From the NCBI GenBank assembly GCA_934667425.1, contig CAKULV010000026.1, positions 1 to 46,591 of the forward strand: a DNA stretch of 46,591 nt. The letters run 5' to 3'. Of the stretch, positions 8,165 to 15,979 are shown piece by piece; within the stretch, counting starts at the first letter, position 1; each line of letters opens with the position of its first letter. The notes under the pieces are model-generated. The model had not been told where the DNA came from, did no database searches, and worked only from the letters and a program-made list of their open reading frames with translations. This DNA comes from an uncultured Kiritimatiellota bacterium (lineage in GTDB: Bacteria; Verrucomicrobiota; Kiritimatiellia; RFP12; UBA1067). The translations under genes and the position numbers were made by a program.

Positions 8165-10411
8165 ATGAGCATCAATTATCCAGCATGGGAAGGTTTCACG
8201 GGCGGCGAATGGCAGGATGAGATCGATCCTGCGGAATTCATCCGCCTGAACTATACGCCGTATGTCGGCGACGCGTCGTTTTTGGCGAACGCGACTGATG
8301 CGACTACGGAGTTGTGGAACAAATTGCAGGCGCTGCAGAAGGAGGAGAGGGCCAAGGGCGGCGTTCTCGACATGGATACGGATATCGTCTCGTCCATCAC
8401 CTCGCACAAGCCTGGCTATCTCGACAAGAACCTTGAGAAGATTGTCGGCCTTCAGACCGACAAGCCGCTTAAGCGCGCATTTATGCCGTATGGCGGCATC
8501 AAGATGGCCGAAGAGGCGCTGACGACCTACGGCTACAAGCCGAACCCCGAGCTGCACCGCATCTTCACGGAGTACCACAAGACGCACAACCAGGGCGTTT
8601 ACGATGCCTATACGCCGGAAATGCGCAAGGCCCGCAAGAACAAGATCATTACGGGCCTGCCGGACACCTACGGCCGCGGCCGCATCGTCGGCGACTACCG
8701 CCGCGTCGCGCTCTACGGCATTGACCTGCTTATCGCCGGCAAGGAACGCGACCTGCCGATGGTCGGCGTCGGCTCGATGCCGGAGGACGTGATCCGCGGA
8801 CGCGAGGAGGTCGCCGAGCAGATCCGCGCCCTCAAGGCCATGAAGGTAATGGCGGCGAGCTACGGCTACGACATCTCCGGCCCGGCGACGAACGCGCGCG
8901 AGGCCGTGCAGTGGACGTACTTCGGCTACCTCGCGGCGATCAAGACCCAGAACGGCGCGGCGATGTCCATCGGCCGAATCTCCACGTTCCTCGACATCTA
9001 CATCGAGCGCGACCTCAAGCGCGGCATCCTTACGGAAACAGAGGCCCAGGAACTGATCGACCATCTTGTCCTCAAGTTCCGCATGGTCAAGTTCGCCCGC
9101 ATCCCCGAATACAACCAGCTCTTCTCTGGCGACCCGGTATGGGCCACGATCAACGTCGCGGGCATGTGCGGCGACGGGCGCAGCATGGTCACGAAGACCG
9201 ACTACCGCATCCTCCACACGCTTGAGACGATGGGGCCGAGCCCGGAGCCGAACCTCACGGTCCTCTACTCGCCGCGTCTCCCGGAGCCGTTCAAGCGGTA
9301 TGCCGCTAAGATCTCGATAGCGACGTCGAGCGTACAGTACGAGAACGACGAGGTGATGCGCCGCGTCTGGAGCGACGACTATGCGATATGCTGCTGCGTC
9401 TCGGCGACGCACACCGGCAAGGAGATGCAGTTCTTCGGCGCGCGCGCCAACCTCGCGAAGTGCCTCCTGTACGCCATCAACGGCGGCGTAGACGAGAAGA
9501 CGCGCGTGCAGGTCGGCCCGGAGCTCCGCCCGATCACGGGCGACGTGCTCGACTACGCGCAGGTGCTGAAGGCCTACCACGCGATGATGGACTGGCTCGC
9601 CGGACTCTACGTCCACACGCTGAACCTCATCCACTTCATGCACGACCGCTACTACTACGAGGCCGCGCAGATGGCGCTCATCGACACCGATCTCGAGCGC
9701 ACGTTCGCGACGGGCATCGCCGGCTTCTCGCACGCCGTCGACTCGCTCTCGGCGATCAAGTACGCGAAGGTGAAAGTCATCCGCGACGAGACGGGGCTTG
9801 CCATCGACTACAAGGTCGAGGGCGACTTCCCGCGCTACGGCAACGACGACCCGCGGGCGGACGACATCGCGAAGGCGCTCCTCAAGGAGTTCATGAACAA
9901 GATCCGCAGCCACCACACCTACCGCCACGCGACGCCGACGACCTCGATCCTCACGATCACGTCGAACGTAGTCTACGGCAAGGCGACGGGCGCGATGCCG
10001 GACGGACGCAAGGCGGGCGAGCCGCTGTCTCCGGGGGCGAACCCGAGCTACGGCGCGGAGAAGAACGGCCTTCTCGCCTCGCTCAACTCGGTCGCGAAGC
10101 TGCCCTACGGCTACGCGCTGGACGGCATCTCCAACACGCAGACGATCCACCCCTCGGCCCTCGGCAACGACGAGGCGACGCGGGAGACGACGCTCGCTCG
10201 CGTGCTGGACGGCTACTTCTCGCAGGGGGCGCACCACCTGAACGTGAACGTCTTCGGCACGGAGAAGCTGGTCGATGCGATGGAGCATCCGGAGAAGCCG
10301 GAGTACGCGAACTTCACGATCCGCGTCTCGGGCTACGCCGTGAAGTTCATCGACCTCACCCGCGAGCAGCAGCTCGACGTGATCAGCCGCACCTGCCATA
10401 AGAGCTTGTAA
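8165..10411 (+). CDS. pflB: Formate C-acetyltransferase (pyruvate formate-lyase)
   Basis: Glycyl-radical enzyme converting pyruvate and CoA to acetyl-CoA and formate, oxygen sensitive and central to anaerobic fermentation. The 748-residue protein is family length. The active-site cysteines lie in YAICCCVS (409-411; two of them correspond to the catalytic pair, the third is extra), and the radical loop RVSGYAV near the C terminus carries the glycyl radical at Gly723. Segments such as MSIGR, ERDL and GDPVWATIN match true PFL rather than the glycerol dehydratase branch. AAAGGAG at 8148-8154 sets ATG 8165. The activating enzyme PflA is not adjacent and must lie elsewhere. Codon use is strongly C-ending, as expected for high expression. 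Confidence 0.97.
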   Translation: MSINYPAWEGFTGGEWQDEIDPAEFIRLNYTPYVGDASFLANATDATTELWNKLQALQKEERAKGGVLDMDTDIVSSITSHKPGYLDKNLEKIVGLQTDKPLKRAFMPYGGIKMAEEALTTYGYKPNPELHRIFTEYHKTHNQGVYDAYTPEMRKARKNKIITGLPDTYGRGRIVGDYRRVALYGIDLLIAGKERDLPMVGVGSMPEDVIRGREEVAEQIRALKAMKVMAASYGYDISGPATNAREAVQWTYFGYLAAIKTQNGAAMSIGRISTFLDIYIERDLKRGILTETEAQELIDHLVLKFRMVKFARIPEYNQLFSGDPVWATINVAGMCGDGRSMVTKTDYRILHTLETMGPSPEPNLTVLYSPRLPEPFKRYAAKISIATSSVQYENDEVMRRVWSDDYAICCCVSATHTGKEMQFFGARANLAKCLLYAINGGVDEKTRVQVGPELRPITGDVLDYAQVLKAYHAMMDWLAGLYVHTLNLIHFMHDRYYYEAAQMALIDTDLERTFATGIAGFSHAVDSLSAIKYAKVKVIRDETGLAIDYKVEGDFPRYGNDDPRADDIAKALLKEFMNKIRSHHTYRHATPTTSILTITSNVVYGKATGAMPDGRKAGEPLSPGANPSYGAEKNGLLASLNSVAKLPYGYALDGISNTQTIHPSALGNDEATRETTLARVLDGYFSQGAHHLNVNVFGTEKLVDAMEHPEKPEYANFTIRVSGYAVKFIDLTREQQLDVISRTCHKSL

Positions 10412-10439
10412 GGCCTGGCGGACAGTACAGACAAGGCAG

Positions 10440-10477
10440 GGAGGATGGGCCGTGCGGCCCATCCTCCTTCTTCTTCT
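10440..10477 (+). terminator. Intrinsic terminator of pflB
   Basis: A perfect 12-bp stem (GGAGGATGGGCC with its complement) around a GTGC loop is followed by a T-rich tail (TTCTTCTTCT). This is the strongest terminator in the window and isolates pflB as a single-gene unit. Confidence 0.88.
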
Positions 10478-10562
10478 GCCGTCCATGGAAGCCGCTATGA
10501 TGCGAATTCCCGCCAAGCGTCCCCCGCCTTGCGGTTTGAAAAGAAAGCATTTTCTTGGCAAC

Positions 10563-10605
10563 TTGATTTTGTGTCTTTGATAGTGTATAATAAACGGCGT
10601 TTTTT
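10563..10605 (+). promoter_or_regulatory. Promoter of tRNA-Lys with T tract at +2
   Basis: TTGATT (10563-10568), 17 bp, TATAAT (10586-10591), 7-nt discriminator, G at 10599, TTTTTT at 10600-10605. The predicted start is 12 nt before the mature tRNA. Confidence 0.75.
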
Positions 10606-10610
10606 CCGTC

Positions 10611-10686
10611 CGGACTGTAGCTCAGTTGGTAGAGCACGACACTTTTAATGTTGGGGTCGCGGGTCCGATCCCCGCCAGTCCGACCA
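10611..10686 (+). tRNA. tRNA-Lys (anticodon TTT)
   Basis: A full cloverleaf can be folded by hand. The 7-bp acceptor stem pairs CGGACTG with CAGTCCG. The D arm is GCTC/GAGC, the anticodon stem CGACA/TGTTG encloses loop CTTTTAA (anticodon TTT), the variable loop is GGGTC, and the T arm is GCGGG/CCCGC. Discriminator A is followed by an encoded CCA. Starting with C1-G72 instead of the usual G1 is slightly unusual. It is a single-gene unit with its own promoter. A nested inverted repeat (GGAGG...GGGC-GAT-GCCC...CCTCC, 10715-10756) follows but lacks a T tract. Confidence 0.95.
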
Positions 10687-10846
10687 CTTTATTCCGCGGA
10701 TTTCAGTGATGCTTCTGGAGGCTGCCGGATGGGCGATGCCCAAATCCTCCCTCACCAGCCAAATGCCACACCCTATGGACATTTACTTTGGCAAGTCACG
10801 GACGCGGCAATCTCGTCGATGGCATGGTGCGCGGCCGGTTGAGGTA

Positions 10847-10863
10847 TGCTATAATTCAGCATT
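10847..10863 (+). promoter_or_regulatory. Extended -10 promoter of lpxI, implying a leaderless mRNA
   Basis: TGC-TATAAT (hexamer 10850-10855) followed by 7 nt places +1 at 10863, one base before the GTG start codon at 10864. No -35 hexamer is evident. Confidence 0.6.
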
Positions 10864-11733
10864 GTGAAGAGCTTGATAGTCATAGCTGGAGCGGGACTCT
10901 ATCCCGAACTCCTGGTGCGCGGGGCAAAGCGGTCTGGTGTCGAGAAGGTGGATGTGCTGGCCGTGCGGGGGTCTACGAGCCGTGCGACGATGCGGGCCGC
11001 GGATTCCGTCCACATGATCGGAATCGGCGAAATAGCGGCCGGAATGCGCTGGGTGGCATCGCAAGGATACGATGGCACGGTGCTTGCCGGGCAGATAAAC
11101 CCGCTGTCCCTGTTCCGTTCCCGCTTCGATGATGAGGTGAAGGCCTGGCTCAGTTCCCTCCCGTGCAAGAATGCGCACACGATCTTCGGGAAGCTCGTGG
11201 AGGAGTTCGGCAAGGCGGGCGTGGACGTGCAGCCCGCGACCATCTACATGGAGGGATGCCTGCCGGGCGAAGGCCCCCTCACTGTCCGGAGGCCGGACGC
11301 CCGCGAAGAGTCGGATATTCTCCATGGCGCGGCGGTGGTGCGGGACATGGGGCGGCATGATGTCGGGCAGACGGTTCTCGTGAAGGAGGGCATGGTGCTT
11401 GCCGTGGAGGCCTTCGAGGGCACAAACGCCGCCATAAGGCGTGGAGGGAGGCTTGGCGGCAAGGGGGCGGTGATGTTCAAGGGGGCCAGAGAGGGGCATG
11501 ACATGCGCTTCGACGTTCCGGTGATCGGATTGAAGACCGTCAAGGCCATGAAGTCCGCCGGGGTCTCGGCATTGGCGTTTCAGGCCGGGCGGCAGATCGT
11601 GCTTGAGAAGGAGGCGGTCGTGGACTACGCGAACAGGCATGGCATTGCCCTCGTCGGGGTGAAGACCGACCTGCCGCCCGCACCGACGCGTCCGCAGCAG
11701 GGGAAGGTCAAGGCACAGGGCGCAGACGCATGA
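10864..11733 (+). CDS. lpxI: UDP-2,3-diacylglucosamine pyrophosphatase LpxI
   Basis: Hydrolyses UDP-2,3-diacylglucosamine to lipid X and UMP in lipid A synthesis, replacing LpxH in some lineages. The 289-residue protein has the two-domain plan: an N-terminal Rossmann-like part starting IVIAGAGLYPELL and a C-terminal catalytic domain with VEAFEGTNAAIRRG, GGKGAVMFKGAREGHDMRFDVPVIGLKT, and SALAFQAGR. The family Asp in the EGTD position is Asn here (EGTN), which may deserve checking. The start is GTG with no ribosome site, consistent with leaderless initiation. It overlaps lpxK by 4 nt (ATGA), so the two lipid A genes are coupled. Confidence 0.93.
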   Translation: MKSLIVIAGAGLYPELLVRGAKRSGVEKVDVLAVRGSTSRATMRAADSVHMIGIGEIAAGMRWVASQGYDGTVLAGQINPLSLFRSRFDDEVKAWLSSLPCKNAHTIFGKLVEEFGKAGVDVQPATIYMEGCLPGEGPLTVRRPDAREESDILHGAAVVRDMGRHDVGQTVLVKEGMVLAVEAFEGTNAAIRRGGRLGGKGAVMFKGAREGHDMRFDVPVIGLKTVKAMKSAGVSALAFQAGRQIVLEKEAVVDYANRHGIALVGVKTDLPPAPTRPQQGKVKAQGADA

Positions 11734-12932
11734 GGAAGGCCAAGGTAAACGGGATCGAGAGGCTGGAGCACTATCTCGTGAAGATCATCCAGCAGCCGGG
11801 GGCGGACAGGAACCAGCCGCTCCCGATCAGGATGCTTCTGTCTGTGCTGTATGCGTTCTCATGCCTGTTCCGCCTCATCGTGGCCACGCGCTACTGGTTC
11901 TACGACCTTGGGATACTGCGAAGGTTCCCATTGGGGTGCCAGGTGATATCCATCGGCAACGTGACTGCTGGCGGGACGGGGAAGACGCCCGTGACGGAAA
12001 AGTTCGCGCGGGAGCTTGCCGCGTCGGGGCGCAAGGTCGCGATACTCTCGCGTGGATACCGGCGCAAGGAGGCGCCGTGGTGGAAGCGGGCGTTCATGCA
12101 GGTCATAGAGCCGCCGCTTGTGGTTTCGGACGGTAGGCACGTGCTGCTCGGCGCGGAGACTGGCGGCGACGAGCCGTACATGCTCGCTTCCAACCTCCCC
12201 GGCGTATGCGTACTCGTGGACCGCAACCGGGTGAAGGCAGGCCGGTGGGCCATCAGGCGCTTCGGATGCGACACGCTCATTCTCGACGACGGCTTCCAGT
12301 ACCAGAAGCTGAAGCATTCGCTCGAGGTGGTGCTCGTCGACAGGACGAACCCCTTCGGCAACGGACACATGCTGCCGCGCGGCGTGCTGCGCGAGCCGGC
12401 CAGGCATCTCGCGCGGGCGGACGTCATATTCCTCACGAAGTCGGATGGCGACACGGAGGATGTCGTTGCGCGGATACGCGAGTTCAACGGCAAGGCCGAG
12501 ATAATCGAGTGCCGCCATGCGCCCCGGCTGCTGAAGGATGTCTGGAGCCGTGAGGAGCTTCCGCTCGATTGGCTCAGGGGGAAGACCCTCACCACGCTTT
12601 CCGGCATAGCCGTCCCGCAGGGTTTCGAGGATTCCCTCCGAAGGCTCGGCGCGAGGGTCATATGGTGCGAGCGCTATGCTGACCACCACAGGTATGACAC
12701 GAGCGAGATAATCTACGCGCTGAACAAGACCGCAGACCTTGGCGCAACGGCGCTGATCACCACCGAGAAGGATGCGGTGCGGTTCCCTCGGCTTGAGACC
12801 ACCCCCGTGCCATGCTATTACCTGCGGGTCGACATTGAGATCCTGAAGGGTGCGGAGAACTTCACGGCGGCGGTAAACCGCATATGCCACCTTGAGTCGA
12901 GGAAGGTCTCGGACGGAGATGGCATTGCCTGA
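11730..12932 (+). CDS. lpxK: Tetraacyldisaccharide 4'-kinase LpxK
   Basis: Phosphorylates the 4' position of the lipid A disaccharide at the inner membrane. The 400-residue protein has an N-terminal membrane-associated helix (about 33-60), a Walker A loop GNVTAGGTGKTP near 75-86, LSRGYRR, GDEPYMLA, and DDGFQ in the middle, then the VVLVDRTNPFGNG segment and ITTEKDAVR near the end, all family hallmarks. Its ATG overlaps the lpxI stop. The downstream unknown gene begins 10 nt after its stop. The lipid A genes show an outer membrane with lipopolysaccharide or lipooligosaccharide. Confidence 0.96.
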   Translation: MRKAKVNGIERLEHYLVKIIQQPGADRNQPLPIRMLLSVLYAFSCLFRLIVATRYWFYDLGILRRFPLGCQVISIGNVTAGGTGKTPVTEKFARELAASGRKVAILSRGYRRKEAPWWKRAFMQVIEPPLVVSDGRHVLLGAETGGDEPYMLASNLPGVCVLVDRNRVKAGRWAIRRFGCDTLILDDGFQYQKLKHSLEVVLVDRTNPFGNGHMLPRGVLREPARHLARADVIFLTKSDGDTEDVVARIREFNGKAEIIECRHAPRLLKDVWSREELPLDWLRGKTLTTLSGIAVPQGFEDSLRRLGARVIWCERYADHHRYDTSEIIYALNKTADLGATALITTEKDAVRFPRLETTPVPCYYLRVDIEILKGAENFTAAVNRICHLESRKVSDGDGIA

Positions 12933-12942
12933 GGGTGTCCGT

Positions 12943-13350
12943 ATGCCCGCATCCATATCCAAGACATTGCTGGCCTGTTCGCTGCTTGCCGCGCTGTACA
13001 TGCTCATCAGCCACCCGTGCATCGGCTTCGGTCCCATAAGGTGGGTGTATCTGGGTGATGACATAAGCGTGATCATGCGTCACGGGAAGAGGCTGGTTGG
13101 GCCGGGAGACATAGAGCTGCATGCGACGCCGGACTTCATCTACGGCCTGTTCTGCGACGAGGGCGACTGGTACGAAAACCGCTGGTTCGCGATCCGAAGG
13201 CGTGACGGGAAGGTGTACGTCAGCGGGCGGTCGGAAGAGATCGAGCGGGTGTTCAGGGCCTGCGGCTCGAAGGCATCCTTTGGGCTGAATTGGCCAGGAG
13301 GCATATACAGGACATTCCAGTCGATGAGGAAGGAACTTTCGAATGAGTAG
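12943..13350 (+). CDS. Unrecognised membrane-anchored or secreted protein
   Basis: 135 residues beginning with a hydrophobic segment (about 8-20, LLACSLLAALYMLI) after MPASISK, which looks like a signal anchor. The rest is a compact, charged, beta-looking domain with DEGDWYENRWFAIRRRDGKVYVSG. I do not recognise the family. ATG 12943 is preferred because GAGGGTG lies 5-11 nt upstream; ATG 12919, inside lpxK, is an alternative. It sits in the lpxIK string and overlaps the next gene by 8 nt, so a cell-envelope role is possible but unproven. Confidence 0.7.
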   Translation: MPASISKTLLACSLLAALYMLISHPCIGFGPIRWVYLGDDISVIMRHGKRLVGPGDIELHATPDFIYGLFCDEGDWYENRWFAIRRRDGKVYVSGRSEEIERVFRACGSKASFGLNWPGGIYRTFQSMRKELSNE

Positions 13351-14293
13351 CCCCGGTCGGCAATTGAGAAAAATGGGCAAGAGCAGGAGGGTTTGCCGAG
13401 CCATTACGCTTGGAATCGCCATGGCGAACATGGTTTTCGCGGCGGCTGCGGACGCACTGTCGTTTGATTTCTGCGGCGTTGGGAAAGTCCGTGTCGCACG
13501 TGTGGCCGACCGTTCTCCCGGCCAGGCGGAGGGTGGCGAATCCCTTTGCCGGGAGTCCCGCATCGCGAGCCGCTTCGCGAGGGCGGACAGGGAATGGATG
13601 CGCCATGCCCTGACATGGGCCGAGCTGGCGGTCGCCGACGGGGATTTCGCGGAATGCGACAGGTGGATGCGCATTGCCGCAGGGTTCCTGGGGCTCCACA
13701 TGGAGAACGCAGGCACCCTTGGCGACGGTATGCTTGTGCGCGACAGGCTGAGCCTTGAGTATTCCATTGCCCGCGCCATAAACGGCGGACGCGCCGGCGG
13801 AGTCCGCATCACGCCGGCGGACGTGAGGCGGTGGCTGCCGCCCGTGGCTGTCCCCGGCATGGCGGACAACCTCCATGTCGTCCGTCAGGAGATGTTCCGG
13901 ACATTGCTGATGGTCGGCGCAGGGCTGGAGACATGGCTTGGCAGTCACGGCAGATTGCCTGACACGTTGCGTGAACTGCTGTCGGACGGCGACCTGCGCC
14001 TTTCGGAGACGGACCTTGCGCACGGCGGCAATGCCGTCGCCTACAGGCACGATGGGCGCTTCTGGAAGCTTAAGCTGTGCGACGTGGAGTCTGCGGAGGA
14101 GCCCATAATGGATTTCATGCCGGCGGTGGACGAGGTCGCGGGCCTGCAGTGCCCTGAGATATGGTTCGCGTCGACGTATTCTCGGAAGAGGCTGGAACTG
14201 TTCGAGAAGGGCTTCATAGAGAGCGCGGACATCCGGTGCCGATGCTACCTTAAGAACGGCATTGTCCACCGTGGAACCTGGAATGGCCAGTGA
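13343..14293 (+). CDS. Unrecognised secreted protein
   Basis: 316 residues. A basic N terminus (MSSPGRQLRKMGKSRRVCR) precedes a hydrophobic stretch with an AAAADA-type signal peptidase site near residue 38. The mature part is alpha-helical with HALTWAELAVADGDFAECDRWMRIAAG (an antiparallel-helix, TPR-like pair) and a later VAYRHDGRFWKLKLC strand region. No family is recognised. The ATG overlaps the previous stop and the stop overlaps a possible GTG start of the LRR gene, so this is a tightly packed operon. It looks lineage-specific. Confidence 0.7.
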   Translation: MSSPGRQLRKMGKSRRVCRAITLGIAMANMVFAAAADALSFDFCGVGKVRVARVADRSPGQAEGGESLCRESRIASRFARADREWMRHALTWAELAVADGDFAECDRWMRIAAGFLGLHMENAGTLGDGMLVRDRLSLEYSIARAINGGRAGGVRITPADVRRWLPPVAVPGMADNLHVVRQEMFRTLLMVGAGLETWLGSHGRLPDTLRELLSDGDLRLSETDLAHGGNAVAYRHDGRFWKLKLCDVESAEEPIMDFMPAVDEVAGLQCPEIWFASTYSRKRLELFEKGFIESADIRCRCYLKNGIVHRGTWNGQ

Positions 14294-14325
14294 GAAGATA
14301 TCCGAAAACGATGCTTGAGGGAAAG

Positions 14326-15258
14326 ATGAGGAATACGGCCATGTCATCCAACGTCGGATCTGCCCGCGCCAATCCGGTATGGGTGGCGGCGGCACTGGCC
14401 TTCTGCGTCTGCGCAACGTGCGCCGTGGCCGGCGACCCTGCCGCCGATGAGGCCAGAACGACCGCAGACTATGTGCTTGAGGGCCCGGAACTGGTGTTCT
14501 GGAACCCCCACTTCAGGGGCGTGGCCCGCGTGCCGCTCGGTGTCAGGGCGATAGGCGACGAGGCTTTCAAGGACTGCCGAGGCGTGACGCGCATCGAACT
14601 GCCGTTCGGCGTCGAGTCCATAGGGAGGGCGGCGTTCTACGGAAGCGGGGTGCGGGAGATGTTCATTCCGGAGACGGTCACGGGCATATGCGAGAGGGCG
14701 TTCGGATCTTGCCGATCGCTTGCGGACGTGACCCTGCCGGGGCGGCTGCGCTCCATAGATAGGGGGACGTTCGCACATTGCACCGGCCTCAGGTCGGCCA
14801 GCATCCCCGCAGGGGTTACGGACATCGGCATCTCCGCGTTCAAGGGATGCCGAATGCTAGAGGAAGTCAACATGCCTCGCAGTCTTCGGCGGATCGGGTA
14901 CAATGCGTTCCGCTGGTGCGAGCGGCTGGAGCTGTCGGGCTTTCCCCCATGCCTTGAGGAGATAGGCCCCTATGCGTTCGCCGGATGCTCCCGGCTGGAG
15001 GCCCTGTCGTTCCCGGCAAGCCTCTCGCGGCTGGGCCTGGGCTGCTTCCAGTGGTGCGGGAGGCTGATCCGGCTGCGCTTCGACGGCGACGCGCCGGAGA
15101 CGGACATGCTCCCGTCGCTGCTGGAGGGGACGGACGCCCGGCTGAGGGTATTCGCCCGCCAAGGAACCAGGGGCTGGGACGCCGGCGGCGGGAGGTGGCC
15201 GCCAGACGCCCCCGAAAACATGAGGGAGGTGGTCTTTTGCCGCGAAGGCCTGAAATGA
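14326..15258 (+). CDS. BspA-type leucine-rich repeat secreted protein
   Basis: 310 residues with a signal peptide ending around AVAGD, followed by about seven LRR_5 units of the form I(G/D)xxAFxxCxxLxxVxLPxxLxxI (for example IGDEAFKDCRGVTRIELPFGVESI). This repeat is found in BspA and many surface proteins of host-associated bacteria, where it mediates binding to host or other bacterial surfaces. A short Cys-containing C-terminal tail follows the repeats. ATG 14326 is used because GAGGG precedes it at 14316-14320; GTG 14290, overlapping the previous stop, and ATG 14311 or 14341 are alternatives. It overlaps the next frame by ATGA. Confidence 0.85.
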   Translation: MRNTAMSSNVGSARANPVWVAAALAFCVCATCAVAGDPAADEARTTADYVLEGPELVFWNPHFRGVARVPLGVRAIGDEAFKDCRGVTRIELPFGVESIGRAAFYGSGVREMFIPETVTGICERAFGSCRSLADVTLPGRLRSIDRGTFAHCTGLRSASIPAGVTDIGISAFKGCRMLEEVNMPRSLRRIGYNAFRWCERLELSGFPPCLEEIGPYAFAGCSRLEALSFPASLSRLGLGCFQWCGRLIRLRFDGDAPETDMLPSLLEGTDARLRVFARQGTRGWDAGGGRWPPDAPENMREVVFCREGLK

Positions 15259-15533
15259 GCGGACATTGCCTACGGAAGGGGTTGCCGATGGCGCAGTGGC
15301 TCCAATGCTGGATGCCTGACGGTGGTGGCCGGCTCTCCTTCGGCTTCCACAACCCGAACCACGCGGCGGCGCTCGCGTGTGCGCTCCTGCCGCTGTGCTG
15401 GGGATGGCGGCGCGCGGCGTGGGGCGAGGACGACACGCGCCGCGTCATGCCGCGCGAGGCGATCGACCCGGAGTTCCTGAACCCGCTCTTCAATGCCCGC
15501 ATTGCCGACCTCTGGCGGAGGGACGCGCCGTAG
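15255..15533 (+). pseudogene. Short ORF resembling a remnant of an O-antigen ligase/polymerase-like protein
   Basis: 92 residues. The middle (RLSFGFHNPNHAAALACALLPLCWGW) resembles the N-P-N-H/F plus hydrophobic helix segment conserved in Wzy_C/O-antigen ligase family proteins, which normally have 10-12 membrane helices and over 400 residues. Only one helix is present here, followed by a hydrophilic tail ending LWRRDAP. It starts by ATGA overlap with the LRR gene. I read it as an internally deleted remnant, but a real small membrane protein cannot be excluded. Similarity is from memory, so the call is tentative. Confidence 0.4.
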
Positions 15534-15554
15534 GCGCACCCGTGGAATTTTCGC

Positions 15555-15591
15555 TTGCTTTCGGTGGGGGGATTTGGTATCTTACCCCCTG
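15555..15591 (+). promoter_or_regulatory. Promoter of acpP
   Basis: TTGCTT (15555-15560), 17 bp, TATCTT (15578-15583) with TG at the extended position, 7-nt discriminator, predicted +1 G15591. A 27-nt leader contains AAAGGAG. Confidence 0.65.
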
Positions 15592-15617
15592 TTCCAACAA
15601 AAAGGAGACTTAAGAAC

Positions 15618-15872
15618 ATGGCAGGTAAACTTGAAGATCGCGTCAGGGAGATTATCGTCGATCAGCTCGGCGTCAACGCTGAGCAGGTGACGCCGGAAGC
15701 GTCGTTCATCGACGATCTCGGCGCAGATTCCCTCGATTCCGTTGAACTAATAATGGCGTTCGAAGAGGAATTCGGCGCGGCGATCCCAGAAGAGGATGCC
15801 GAAAAGCTCACTACGGTCGGCAAGGTCATTGAATACCTCACTTCCAAGGGGTATGGTGACGAAGCCAAGTAG
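15618..15872 (+). CDS. acpP: Acyl carrier protein
   Basis: Carries growing fatty acyl chains on a phosphopantetheine arm. The 84-residue acidic helical protein has the modification motif GADSLDSVEL with Ser38 as attachment site, and the usual four-helix pattern ending in VIEYLTSKGYGDEAK. AAGGAG at 15602-15607 precedes ATG 15618. It is monocistronic, with its own promoter and a terminator-like hairpin after it, and is not next to other fab genes as it would be in E. coli. Confidence 0.97.
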   Translation: MAGKLEDRVREIIVDQLGVNAEQVTPEASFIDDLGADSLDSVELIMAFEEEFGAAIPEEDAEKLTTVGKVIEYLTSKGYGDEAK

Positions 15873-15903
15873 TGGCCGCCACAATCCTTGAGCAACAAGG
15901 GCG

Positions 15904-15941
15904 AAAAAGAGGCCGCGCGATCCTGCGCAGGTCTCTTTTTT
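15904..15941 (+). terminator. Intrinsic terminator after acpP
   Basis: AAAAAGAG pairs with CTCTTTTT across an inner GCGC/GCGC stem, ending in a T6 tract. The era -10 box begins only 5 nt after the T tract, so termination and new initiation are nearly back to back. Confidence 0.75.
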
Positions 15942-15942
15942 G

Positions 15943-15959
15943 TGCTATAATCGCCACAT
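15943..15959 (+). promoter_or_regulatory. Extended -10 promoter of the era operon
   Basis: TGC-TATAAT (hexamer 15946-15951), predicted +1 near 15959, giving a leader of about 21 nt to ATG 15980. Confidence 0.6.
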
Positions 15960-15979
15960 TTCAGGCATGGGATGGCAAC

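Noticed and set aside
8021..10561. An 846-codon open frame on the - strand opposite pflB
   Set aside because: It is an artefact of the strong C-ending codon use of pflB. The product is an implausible Arg/Val/His-rich string with no domain, and the + strand product is a complete, motif-perfect PFL.
10715..10756. Intrinsic terminator after tRNA-Lys
   Set aside because: A nested inverted repeat is present but the stem is interrupted and no T tract follows.
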